Below, piece after piece: positions 1-7,891 of a stretch of DNA of 64,000 nucleotides. The position numbers were made by a program, and so were the translations under genes. This DNA comes from Pararhizobium qamdonense (GTDB lineage Bacteria > Pseudomonadota > Alphaproteobacteria > Rhizobiales > Rhizobiaceae), in contig NZ_CP119566.1 in the NCBI RefSeq assembly GCF_029277445.1, forward strand, positions 1,023,001 through 1,087,000, read 5' to 3'. Each line of letters starts with the position of its first letter. Position 1 is the stretch's first letter. The notes beneath the pieces were generated by a model, which was given only the letters and a program-made list of their open reading frames with translations, ran no database searches and was not told the DNA's origin.

Positions 1-56
1 AAAGCTCGTCGTTCCCGCGAAATAGCCGCTCCGGCTGCTATCAGCATCGCGAAATC

Positions 57-92
57 AAAGCTCGGAGACGCGCACTGGCTCCGAGCTTTTTT
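57..92 (+). terminator. Rho-independent terminator of an upstream gene
   Basis: A perfect 11-bp stem (57-67 pairing with 79-89) encloses an 11-nt loop and runs into a T tract at 87-92. This is a classical intrinsic terminator for a gene that ends to the left of the window. Confidence 0.85.
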
Positions 93-273
93 GTGCAATC
101 TCGGCGACGTCGGTGCACGTATCATAGACCCATTAAGCGTCCTCACTCAACCACTGTATCTCACTGTATCTGCGGGCGTCTTAGGTACATCTGCTTTCAA
201 AAATCCGGATATCTCGACATAGACGCGATACAACGAGGGCGCTTTATCGGGATCATACATAAAGGAGATAGCA

Positions 274-1317
274 ATGTCTGATCCCGTTGAAATCAAGCGC
301 AGAAGCCTTTTCGCCCTAGCCGCAGCATCGGTTGCCGCGGTACAGTTTGGCGGCGTCAACGAAGCCGTCGCCCAAGCGGCCACTGCCTCCGCCGCCCAGC
401 CTGCCGGCGGCAAACTCATGAGCTTCAAAGAGACCAAGGAAATCAAAGCCGGACTGCTCAATGTGCAATTTGCGGAGGACGGTCCGGCCGACGGCCCACC
501 CGTCATCCTGCTTCATGGCTGGCCATACGATATCTACAGCTATGTGGCCGTCGCGCCTATTCTTGCGTCCGCCGGCTACCGGGTTATCGTTCCATATTTC
601 CGCGGCTATGGCGGCACGCGTTTCCTGTCTTCAAAGACGCCTCGTAACGGTCAGCAGGCCGCCATCGCCAAAGACGTCATCGACCTGATGGATGCTTTGA
701 AAATCGAACGGGCTGTAATTGCGGGTTACGACTGGGGTGCGAGAACCGCCAACATCATCGCGGCCCTGTGGCCGGAACGGTGCAAAGCGATGGTCTCTGT
801 CAGCGGCTACCTGATCGGAAGCCAGGAACTCAACAAGAAGCCCCTGCCGCCCAAGGCGGAGCTTGCCTGGTGGTATCAGTTCTACTTTACGACAGAGCGC
901 GGCCGCGCAGGCTACGAAGCCAACCGGCATGACTTCAACAAGCTCATCTGGCAGCTTGCTTCGCCACAGTGGAAGTTTACCGATGACGCGTACGACCGGT
1001 CGGCCGAGTCTTTCAACAACCCGGACCACGTGGCGATCGTAATTCACAACTACCGTTGGCGGCTGGATCTTGCAAAAGGCGAGAAGAAGTACGATGCCCT
1101 CGAGAAGAAGCTTGCTAAGCAACCCTCAATCGACGTTCCAACCATTACGATCGAGGGCGACGCAAACGGTGCGCCCCATCCGCAACCGTCGGCTTATGCC
1201 AGCAGGTTCAAGGGTAGGTACGAGCATCGGAATTTCACGGGCGGGATCGGCCACAATCCCCCTCAGGAGGCTCCGGAAGAGTTCGCCAAGGCCGTCATCG
1301 ACGCCGACAAGCTCTGA
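274..1317 (+). CDS. Tat-exported alpha/beta hydrolase, epoxide hydrolase/haloalkane dehalogenase-like
   Basis: The 347-aa protein starts with a twin-arginine signal (KRRSLFALAAASVAAV, then AVAQA as a likely cleavage region), so it should be folded in the cytoplasm and exported. The mature part is an alpha/beta hydrolase: HGWP oxyanion loop at 81-84, nucleophile Asp153 in GYDWG, and catalytic His327 in GGIGHNPP. An Asp nucleophile is typical of epoxide hydrolases and haloalkane dehalogenases rather than esterases. A strong ribosome site (AAAGGAGA) sits just before the ATG. It lies upstream of an orphan tatA and of a second Tat-exported hydrolase at 2865. The substrate cannot be told from sequence. 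Confidence 0.88.
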   Translation: MSDPVEIKRRSLFALAAASVAAVQFGGVNEAVAQAATASAAQPAGGKLMSFKETKEIKAGLLNVQFAEDGPADGPPVILLHGWPYDIYSYVAVAPILASAGYRVIVPYFRGYGGTRFLSSKTPRNGQQAAIAKDVIDLMDALKIERAVIAGYDWGARTANIIAALWPERCKAMVSVSGYLIGSQELNKKPLPPKAELAWWYQFYFTTERGRAGYEANRHDFNKLIWQLASPQWKFTDDAYDRSAESFNNPDHVAIVIHNYRWRLDLAKGEKKYDALEKKLAKQPSIDVPTITIEGDANGAPHPQPSAYASRFKGRYEHRNFTGGIGHNPPQEAPEEFAKAVIDADKL

Positions 1318-1397
1318 CTGCGCCTTTAAGAATTAGTGTCTCGCCAAGAGGTGCTCTCCGGTAAATCCGGCCCACGTGCCCCGCGTTCGGTGCCGGT

Positions 1398-1446
1398 CGG
1401 CTATCCACGGTCCTCCCCTCCCGCTTGGATAGCCGCCTCTTTTTTT
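1398..1446 (+). terminator. Intrinsic terminator between the hydrolase and tatA
   Basis: Perfect 10-bp arms CGGCTATCCA (1398-1407) and TGGATAGCCG (1426-1435) are followed by CCTC and a run of T. It should end transcription of the hydrolase, so the small tatA at 1463 needs its own promoter or read-through. Confidence 0.75.
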
Positions 1447-1462
1447 CGAAAGGAGATCCGTC

Positions 1463-1642
1463 ATGGGATCATTTAGCGCATGGCATTGGCTGATCGTGCT
1501 CGCGATTACGATGCTTCTCTTTGGACGCGGAAAGATACCCGCCTTAATGGGCGACGTCGCGGCTGGGATCAAGAATTTCAGGAAGGGTATCGCGGACGAC
1601 GACGCGCTGCCTGCGCCAGTCAAGATTTCCGAGCGCGACTAG
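1463..1642 (+). CDS. tatA: TatA/E-type twin-arginine translocase subunit (59 aa, orphan)
   Basis: This is a 59-aa protein whose ATG follows a strong Shine-Dalgarno AAAGGAGATC. It begins [15 protein letters not shown], giving one short N-terminal membrane helix, then the [23 protein letters not shown] stretch: the FG hinge followed by the TatA amphipathic helix. The acidic DDD motif follows and the C-terminus is very short. TatA proteins are usually 70-90 aa, so this is a minimal form. No tatB or tatC is nearby. It lies between two genes encoding Tat-signal hydrolases, which suggests an accessory TatA tuned to, or co-acquired with, these cargoes. Confidence 0.88.
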   Translation: MGSFSAWHWLIVLAITMLLFGRGKIPALMGDVAAGIKNFRKGIADDDALPAPVKISERD

Positions 1643-1705
1643 GCGCTTTGGACGAAGCTTTCCCGTCGGCGACGAGCCGTGCGCGTCGGCGATTGAGGTT
1701 TGGTT

Positions 1706-2443
1706 ATGGAACACGTTGATCATGTACTGATCGTTGACGACGATCGAGATATCCGTGAACTTGTTTCCGGATATCTCACCAAAAACGGCCTGCGTGTCAC
1801 AGCCGCTGCCGACGGCCGCCAGATGCGCAGTCTGGTGGAGGAGCGCGCCTTTGATCTCATCGTGCTGGATGTCAGGATGCCCGGCGATGACGGGCTGGTG
1901 CTATGTCGCGAACTGCGGTCCGGCAGACACAAGACCGTGCCGATCATGATGCTGACGGCTCAGTCTGACGAGTCGGACCGGATTCTCGGCCTCGAGATGG
2001 GAGCGGACGACTATCTTGTGAAGCCGTTCGCTGCAAGGGAACTCCTGGCGCGGATAAACGCGGTCCTGCGCCGAACAAGGATGATGCCGCCGAACCTCCA
2101 AAAATCCGATGTGTCCGATAGTCTCGCGTTTGGCGATTGGATACTGGACAATCTAGGAAGACACCTAATCGATCGCAGAGGCACCGCCATCGCTTTGAGT
2201 GGCGGGGAATACCGCCTTTTGAGGGTCTTCATCGACCATCCCCATCGGGTACTGAATCGCGATCAGCTTCTCAGCCTCACGCAGGGCAGGGAGGCGGACA
2301 TATTCGATCGGTCGATCGACCTTCTGGTCAGCCGCCTCCGTCAGAGGCTGAATGACGATGCGCGTGAGCCGCGTTACATCAAAACGGTGCGCAGTGAGGG
2401 CTACGTATTCGCGGTGCCGATCGCCGCTCTCGAGCTCGAGTGA
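1706..2443 (+). CDS. OmpR/PhoB-family response regulator (orphan)
   Basis: The 245-aa regulator has an N-terminal receiver domain with the acidic pair in LIVDDDRD, phosphoacceptor Asp55 in VLDVRMP and the conserved Lys in LVKPFAA. A C-terminal winged helix of the OmpR type spans about residues 135-235 (GEYRLLRVFIDHP, VLNRDQLL, DRSIDLLVSRLRQRL, KTVRSEGYVF). The ATG at 1706 is preferred over an in-frame TTG at 1700 because a GAGG sequence lies 8 bases upstream. No histidine kinase is adjacent. It may control the flanking exported hydrolases. Confidence 0.92.
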   Translation: MEHVDHVLIVDDDRDIRELVSGYLTKNGLRVTAAADGRQMRSLVEERAFDLIVLDVRMPGDDGLVLCRELRSGRHKTVPIMMLTAQSDESDRILGLEMGADDYLVKPFAARELLARINAVLRRTRMMPPNLQKSDVSDSLAFGDWILDNLGRHLIDRRGTAIALSGGEYRLLRVFIDHPHRVLNRDQLLSLTQGREADIFDRSIDLLVSRLRQRLNDDAREPRYIKTVRSEGYVFAVPIAALELE

Positions 2444-2864
2444 CGGGCATTCGCCGAATACATTCCTGACTGGAGTTGCATTGCAAAGTGATGTCGACCA
2501 TTGAGTTAGACACGCGGTCATCGCTACTCGACCGATCTTGTGGACGTGAAAACTCTTCATGGACTACACCGAGCAGGTCAGGGCGTCTGCAATCAGCGCT
2601 TCTTCGGTATCTTTGCGCAGACACTCTCGTGGATTGCCCGTCCGACGCAACGCCCGCCCCCAAGAATAAGAACTGTTGTCCCACAGACGAGCGTTTCGGT
2701 GACGCTCATCTTGACTCTCCTTCTTATTCGCCTCCCTTGTAACCAATTGTACGGTTTGATCGTTTTGACATTCGGCGATACAAAACGCCATCCTTCGTGA
2801 CATAAGCGGGATACATGCGGGGCGCAGTTCTCGGGGGTACCTTTCACCCACGATGGAGTTTCCG
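2444..2864. other. Intergenic stretch without a supported gene
   Basis: About 420 bases separate the response regulator from the second Tat hydrolase. Several short overlapping frames exist on both strands, but none has a recognisable motif or a convincing ribosome site. The promoter of the hydrolase presumably lies in the right half, where the DNA is locally AT-richer. Confidence 0.5.
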
Positions 2865-4151
2865 ATGACCCCCTTATCTCTCGACATGAACCGCCGCCAC
2901 TTCATGGCAGCGGCCGCGATCGCAGGTGCTGCAACGATGCTCAAGCCCGCGATGTCCTTTGCCGCCGCCGCGACCGGGTCGGATGAAATTCGTCCGTTCA
3001 AGATTGACATCCCCGAGAGTTCGATCAAGGAACTCAAGCAGCGGATCGCCACTGCCCGGTGGCCCGCGATGGAAAACGTCGCCGACGACTCGCAGGGCGT
3101 CCAGCTCGCGAAGCTTCGCGAACTGGTCAGCTACTGGGGCGACGGATACGACTGGCGGAAAGTCGAGAAGCAGCTGAATTCGCTGACGATGTTCATGACC
3201 GAAATCGACGGTCTCGACATCCACTTCATTCATGTCCGTTCGAAGCACGAAAATGCCCTTCCGCTTATCATGACGCACGGCTGGCCGGGTTCGATTCTGG
3301 AAATGTTGAAAGTCATCGACCCGCTCACCAATCCGACGGCTCACGGCGGTAAGGCCGAAGACGCTTTCCATCTGGTCGTGCCTTCAATTCCGGGTTTCGG
3401 ATTTTCGGGAAAGCCGACGACTAAGGGTTGGGGATCCGACCACATCGGTCGTGCATGGGGAACGCTCATGAACCGCCTCGGCTACGAGACGTTTGTCTCC
3501 CAGGGCGGAGACTGCGGTTCGGTTATCTCGCAACGCATGGCGCTGCAGAACGTCCCCGGTTTGCTCGCTATCCATCTGAACATGCCTGCGATCGTGCCCA
3601 AGGAGATCGAACACATCCTGGCCGCCGGCGACGACGCCCCAGCGGACCTGACAGCCAAGGAACGCGCGTGCTTCGACAAGCTGCGGGTTTTCTACCGCGA
3701 CAGCGCCGGGTACGCGAACATGATGCTGACCCGTCCACAGACGATCGGATACTCGCTTGTGGATTCGCCTATCGGCCTCGCAGCTTGGATCTACGACAAG
3801 TTCGCCACATGGACTTACAGCGACAAGCAGCCCGAAAAAGTGCTTACCCGTGACGAAATGCTGGATGATATCTCGCTTTACTGGTTCACGGAAACCGGAG
3901 CCTCGGCCGCCCAGATCTATTGGGAGGACCACACCAATAACTTCAATGCCATCCATATCCCTTCGCTTCCTGTCGCAGTCAGCGTCTTCCCCGGCGAGAT
4001 TTACCAGGCACCTAAGACCTGGGTGGAGCGCGCCTATGGAAATCTGGTCTACTTCAACGAAGTCGACAACGGCGGCCATTTCGCCTCGTGGGAGCAGCCC
4101 GGCATCTTCACCGACGAAGTCCGCGCCGCATTCCGTTCGTTCCGCTCGTAG
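2865..4151 (+). CDS. Tat-exported epoxide hydrolase with EHN domain
   Basis: The protein has 428 aa from the ATG at 2865, which has GGAG six bases upstream; an ATG at 2853 is the alternative. A twin-arginine signal (MNRRHFMAAAAIAGAA) leads into an epoxide-hydrolase N-terminal (EHN) domain (IRPFKIDIPESSIKELKQRI, ARWP), a hallmark of the microsomal epoxide hydrolase branch. The alpha/beta core follows, with THGWPGS, nucleophile Asp in QGGDCGS and catalytic His in NGGHFASWEQP. The family opens epoxides to diols. Export by Tat is unusual for the mammalian enzymes but common in soil bacteria. It ends just before a stem-loop at 4159. Confidence 0.9.
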   Translation: MTPLSLDMNRRHFMAAAAIAGAATMLKPAMSFAAAATGSDEIRPFKIDIPESSIKELKQRIATARWPAMENVADDSQGVQLAKLRELVSYWGDGYDWRKVEKQLNSLTMFMTEIDGLDIHFIHVRSKHENALPLIMTHGWPGSILEMLKVIDPLTNPTAHGGKAEDAFHLVVPSIPGFGFSGKPTTKGWGSDHIGRAWGTLMNRLGYETFVSQGGDCGSVISQRMALQNVPGLLAIHLNMPAIVPKEIEHILAAGDDAPADLTAKERACFDKLRVFYRDSAGYANMMLTRPQTIGYSLVDSPIGLAAWIYDKFATWTYSDKQPEKVLTRDEMLDDISLYWFTETGASAAQIYWEDHTNNFNAIHIPSLPVAVSVFPGEIYQAPKTWVERAYGNLVYFNEVDNGGHFASWEQPGIFTDEVRAAFRSFRS

Positions 4152-4158
4152 CGGTTTT

Positions 4159-4182
4159 CGGTCGCCGCTCTTGCGGCGACCG
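4159..4182 (+). terminator. Stem-loop after the epoxide hydrolase gene
   Basis: A perfect 10-bp stem (CGGTCGCCGC, 4159-4168, with GCGGCGACCG, 4173-4182) has a TCTT loop and starts 8 bases after the stop codon. The T tract that follows is weak (TCCTCCTT). Confidence 0.65.
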
Positions 4183-4255
4183 TCCTCCTTGGGCACAATG
4201 TCTCACATTGTCCCGTTTCGCCCCCAGCCCATGCGGAAATGAAAGCAGACAGATC

Positions 4256-4471
4256 ATGAAGTACGCGGCACCGATAATCCTGGTCACTCTGGTTTTCGTC
4301 GGCAGCGTCGTCTGCAACCGCGTAACGCCGCTTGTGTTTGGGCTTCCAATGTTTTTCGCCTGGCATCTCTTCAGCGTCTTCATGATGTCCGCCGGAATGT
4401 GGATCATTTTCAAGTTGGATCCACAGAACCGTCTGGCAGGCCCGGAGACCGAACGGAACCTAGATACGTAG
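4256..4471 (+). CDS. DUF3311 family small membrane protein
   Basis: A 71-aa protein with two membrane helices (APIILVTLVFVGSVV and LFSVFMMSAGMWIIFKL) separated by VCNRVTPLVFGLPMFFAWHL. The P-x-x-FGLP-x-F-xW arrangement matches DUF3311, which is usually encoded directly before a sodium:solute symporter as an accessory subunit. Here the next gene is instead an MFS transporter 97 bases on, so the usual symporter partner is missing. The ATG at 4256 is chosen because conservation begins there; the frame upstream overlaps the terminator. Confidence 0.7.
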   Translation: MKYAAPIILVTLVFVGSVVCNRVTPLVFGLPMFFAWHLFSVFMMSAGMWIIFKLDPQNRLAGPETERNLDT

Positions 4472-4567
4472 GCGGTACGCCGAATATCTGGCGGGTCACT
4501 CTCGGGAAAACCGCGCCAATCGCGTGCTTACGATCTGTATGGCCAGGCCGTACGGAGATTTACGACC

Positions 4568-5782
4568 ATGGGACGACATTCTAACGGGGCGGGGGTTTCG
4601 AAAACTCGTCTTCTACTGCTTTTCGGCATCTTTTTGATAGCGATGAACCTACGTGCACCGTTCACCGGGGTAGCGCCGTTACTCGACGTCCTGAAGGCGA
4701 CTTTCTCCCTGAGTACCGCGCAGAGCGGGCTTCTCATTACATTGCCACTGCTGGCGTTTTCGTTCATATCGCCATTTGCCGCTTTGTTCGCAAGCAGATG
4801 GGGCCTCGAGCGATCTCTCCTGGGCGCTCTCTTGGTCATCGCGGCTGGCATACTGCTGAGGTCGGTGGGTTCGACCACCGCGCTTTACGTCGGCACGGCG
4901 ATCATTGGAGCGGGCATCGCTGTCGGAAACGTTCTGCTCCCGAGCGTGTTGAAGCGAGACTTCCCAAGCCGCGTCGCCGCGTTGACAGCGGGTTACGTAC
5001 TGATCATGGGATGTACTGCGGCGCTGGTATCAGCTATTGCGGTGCCATTGGCCGGATTGGGTGGAGGGAGCTGGCATCTGGCTTTAGCTGCGACGGTCGT
5101 GCTACCCGTATTAGCTGCTGTAGCCTGGCTACCGCAGGTCAGTCGTCGCCGCGAGTCTTCAACTTCGATCGCAAAAGCGATGCGGCGAGCCCCGATCTGG
5201 CGGTCCGCTATAGCCTGGCAGGTAACGATTTTCCTCGGTCTCGACTGCTTTCTTTACTACGTGGGCGTGAGCTGGCTCCCGGCGATCCTGCATGATGCGC
5301 AATTCTCCCAGGAGCAAGCGGGATCCATGCATGGTGTGCTTCTTCTCTCGACGGCGCTGCCGGGCCTCGTGTTGATACCGCTTGCTCCCCGGATGAAGGA
5401 CCAGCGAAACGCTGCCTGCCTGCTCGCGCTGTCCATAATGGTCGGTTTGCTCGGTCTTCACTTTGTGCCGAAGCTTGCCGTGCTGTGGATTCTTTTCTTC
5501 GGGTTTGGAGCAGGCGGCGGCCTCATTCTGGCGTTGACGTTTCTCAGCCTCAGGACAGCGGATGCTACCGACGCCGCGTCGTTGTCCGGAATGTCGCAGA
5601 GTCTTGGATATCTCCTCGCTGCGACCGGTCCCGCCATGATTGGCTTCTTCCGCGATGTGTCTGGTGGATGGGGAGCGCCACTGTTGGTCTGTGCAGGGTT
5701 TAGCATCGTCATGGCGGTCGTCGGCTTGATGGCGGGCCGAAACATTCAGATCAGCGTTGACCGGGGATCAGCGACCGCGTGA
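4568..5782 (+). CDS. MFS transporter, CynX/NimT type
   Basis: A 404-aa integral membrane protein with about 12 hydrophobic segments in two halves. It opens LFGIFLIAMNLRAPFTGVAPLL, characteristic of the CynX/NimT (cyanate or nitroimidazole) branch of the major facilitator superfamily. The MFS loop 2-3 region reads FAALFASRWGLERSL. These proteins import or export small organic molecules; the substrate is unknown. It is followed by a bidirectional hairpin at 5789. Confidence 0.88.
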   Translation: MGRHSNGAGVSKTRLLLLFGIFLIAMNLRAPFTGVAPLLDVLKATFSLSTAQSGLLITLPLLAFSFISPFAALFASRWGLERSLLGALLVIAAGILLRSVGSTTALYVGTAIIGAGIAVGNVLLPSVLKRDFPSRVAALTAGYVLIMGCTAALVSAIAVPLAGLGGGSWHLALAATVVLPVLAAVAWLPQVSRRRESSTSIAKAMRRAPIWRSAIAWQVTIFLGLDCFLYYVGVSWLPAILHDAQFSQEQAGSMHGVLLLSTALPGLVLIPLAPRMKDQRNAACLLALSIMVGLLGLHFVPKLAVLWILFFGFGAGGGLILALTFLSLRTADATDAASLSGMSQSLGYLLAATGPAMIGFFRDVSGGWGAPLLVCAGFSIVMAVVGLMAGRNIQISVDRGSATA

Positions 5783-5788
5783 TCGCAC

Positions 5789-5820
5789 ATATCCCGCCGC
5801 CAGTCATGACGGCGGGATAT
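5789..5820. terminator. Bidirectional terminator-like hairpin between convergent genes
   Basis: Perfect 11-bp arms (ATATCCCGCCG, 5789-5799; CGGCGGGATAT, 5810-5820) enclose a 10-nt loop. It sits between the end of the MFS gene and the end of the convergent methyltransferase gene, so it can serve both strands. There is no long T tract on either side. Confidence 0.65.
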
Positions 5821-5849
5821 CTACCAACATCATTTCGCCGATAGCTTGT

Positions 5850-6782
5850 TTAACCGCACGCTTCGCATATCGCAGCGATATGTGTGCAATCCGTACCGCA
5901 ACAGCCACCAAGAACCGTTATGGCAGGCATCGCCCTAACAATGTCTCGATATCGGTTAGCGAGATCGACCGGATCGCCTGCATCCAAAGTGCCGGATTCG
6001 TCGAGAGCCGCATGAGTTTCGGTCGACGCGTTCGCTCTTAGCCCACGCAGGCGGTTTGCCCATGGAGCCGTTGGATCCAAGCCCGCAGAGATGTGAATCG
6101 GGTGTGAGCAATTGACCATGTAGTAAACTGGCGAAGAGCCCGTCGCGGCATCGACGGAGGTGATGGCGTCTCCGAGAGGAGTTCCATCGATCAGGCGGCC
6201 ATCTGTCTCAACCGTGAACGATATCGAGCAGGGCATGTTGAAAGCTGCTGCGGCCCTCGCGATCCCCACAGCTTCGGCGACGTTGGTCAAAGTGTAGGCA
6301 GCGATCATGTCCGCTTCGCTTTCCGCAAAGCAAGCGACTTGGTGGCTATGGTAGTCCTGTGCATCCTCAGCGGAGAATATGGAGGCCTTGTAACCGTCTC
6401 CCCTGGGGCCAATGGTACCGCTGACGACAATTGGAGGGTTTCTATTCTCGGACTTGGCCCTCAAGTCTGTGAGCATCTCGACAGATGCCGCATTGATTCC
6501 AGCAAGCCGATCGAGATCATAGCCGAGTTTGCGGCCCCAATCGGGGTTGGCACGCCAGGTCGGCGTATCCAGGATCAATCCTCGCCCGAACCGGCGGGCA
6601 AGCTCCAGATACTCACCGTAGTAGGCATCGAGCTTGAGACGTCCCTCTCGCGTGTCCACCAGGACAAAGGAAGCGAACAGCGGAATGTCGATGTTGTGCT
6701 GGAAAATGAGGGTCGTGTTGATCCCCCCGTCGGTGATGAAGGGTTCGCCTGAAAGGTGAGGCAGGTTTCTGCGGTATTTCAT
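5850..6782 (-). CDS. Homocysteine S-methyltransferase family protein
   Basis: The 310-aa protein begins with ITDGGINTTLIF, the variant of the family's TDGG start, and carries the zinc-binding cysteines in NCSHP and in GGCCGTD near the C-terminus. These residues activate the thiol of homocysteine in MmuM/BHMT/MetH-type enzymes. The methyl donor (S-methylmethionine, betaine or another methylated compound) cannot be assigned. It is a monocistronic gene, convergent with the MFS transporter. Confidence 0.85.
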   Translation of the reverse strand: MKYRRNLPHLSGEPFITDGGINTTLIFQHNIDIPLFASFVLVDTREGRLKLDAYYGEYLELARRFGRGLILDTPTWRANPDWGRKLGYDLDRLAGINAASVEMLTDLRAKSENRNPPIVVSGTIGPRGDGYKASIFSAEDAQDYHSHQVACFAESEADMIAAYTLTNVAEAVGIARAAAAFNMPCSISFTVETDGRLIDGTPLGDAITSVDAATGSSPVYYMVNCSHPIHISAGLDPTAPWANRLRGLRANASTETHAALDESGTLDAGDPVDLANRYRDIVRAMPAITVLGGCCGTDCTHIAAICEACG

Positions 6783-7222
6783 GATCTCAAGTCCTCTGCA
6801 TCGTTTGAGAAGCAGGGACCTGATATTGATACGTAGTTACGACCCGATTTGAAGGTTTTGCTCATCGGCTACATATGGAACGCGGAGGCTTGTCTTGGAC
6901 GATGAGCCCTGTTTTCCTCGCACATTCATTGAGCTCGCTTATCGATACCGAAAATGCCACTACGACGTTGATGGCAAGAATGCGCCAATAGGAGACATGA
7001 GCGGCCACGAGGTTCGGGTCTGGAATAGGGCCGAATGCTGACGGTTAGTTTTCCGCCCACGCGATGAGCAGAACGGACGTTCGGCACCAAGAGGCACTCC
7101 GCCGCTTCCGGCCATTCGTCGACGTGTAGGAGTTGTACGATGCGAGCCATTGGAGGAGACATTCGCCGCAACGGCAACTGAGAGGTCGCCATCATGAAAG
7201 CATGATTTGATGAGCGGAAATG
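6783..7222. other. Intergenic stretch without a supported gene
   Basis: About 440 bases lie between the methyltransferase start and the end of the HEPN gene. A minus-strand frame near 6926-7195 begins plausibly (MARIVQLLHVDEWPEAAECL) but has no recognised family, and its C-terminus is arginine-rich and compositionally poor. I leave it unannotated. Confidence 0.45.
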
Positions 7223-7891
7223 CTACGCATTGCTGAGCTCGTAACCTTTTCGCTCAAAGAAAGCCCTCAAAGCCGAACCGAATTTCTCAACTTCTGTATC
7301 CGCTATCGAGTGCATAGTTCGTATTTCACCGAAGGAGAACCTTCCGCCGACCTGAACCGAAGACTCGCGGCCGTGAGATACCGCATTTCGCCGCTCACGA
7401 AGATTATTCAAGCGGCCTCTCTCCATTGCGCCAATTCTAAAGTTGGGCACACCGAGGAACTGGCAGCACTGCTCCATCGTTGAGCCGTCAACATTCTGAA
7501 GGCGCGGCGAAAATGGGTTGCTTGCAACGCTGAACTCAAGATCCTGAGTGAGCATGGAAAATAGCTCAATCGACTTACTGAGTGAATTATCATCGGAGCA
7601 ATCGCGAAGCGACTGTATTCTCGGGTAGTGAAAAATCGCCTGAACTTCCGGGATGCAGTTTTTGACGCGCGAAGCGTATGACGTGACGACCGCCAACGCC
7701 TCTTCAACGTATGCGTTAATCCCCCGTTCCATCGCTGAGTAAATCGCAACAAGCAGTAGACCACGCAACGCCTTGTCCGGGTCAGTTGAGGGCGCGAGAC
7801 TTTGTGATGCGCCGGGGTCGAGCCGGTTTATCACTTGGAGAGCTTCCGTGAACCTGCCGCGCACCTCCAGATGGGCGTCCACAAAGCTCAT
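7223..7891 (-). CDS. HEPN-domain protein, MAE_28990/MAE_18760-like probable RNase
   Basis: The 222-aa, mostly alpha-helical protein carries the HEPN catalytic signature Rx4-6H as Arg168-NAVS-His173 within RERRNAVSHG. This motif defines metal-independent ribonucleases of toxin and abortive-infection systems. An N-terminal helix with LLLVAIYSAMERGINAYVEEAL matches the MAE_28990-like branch, which is repeatedly found next to DUF262 proteins. Its start codon overlaps the stop of the DUF262 gene by 4 bases (ATGA), so the two are translationally coupled. Inference: effector RNase controlled by the DUF262 partner. Confidence 0.8.
   Translation of the reverse strand: MSFVDAHLEVRGRFTEALQVINRLDPGASQSLAPSTDPDKALRGLLLVAIYSAMERGINAYVEEALAVVTSYASRVKNCIPEVQAIFHYPRIQSLRDCSDDNSLSKSIELFSMLTQDLEFSVASNPFSPRLQNVDGSTMEQCCQFLGVPNFRIGAMERGRLNNLRERRNAVSHGRESSVQVGGRFSFGEIRTMHSIADTEVEKFGSALRAFFERKGYELSNA

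Noticed and set aside
2476..2742. Small plus-strand frames between the response regulator and the epoxide hydrolase
   Set aside because: No ribosome site or domain, and composition unlike neighbouring genes.
3384..4196. A 270-aa minus-strand open frame
   Set aside because: It is antisense to the epoxide hydrolase, whose EHN domain and catalytic residues are unmistakable on the plus strand.
6926..7195. Minus-strand 89-aa frame
   Set aside because: No family recognised, no good start and an arginine-rich tail.
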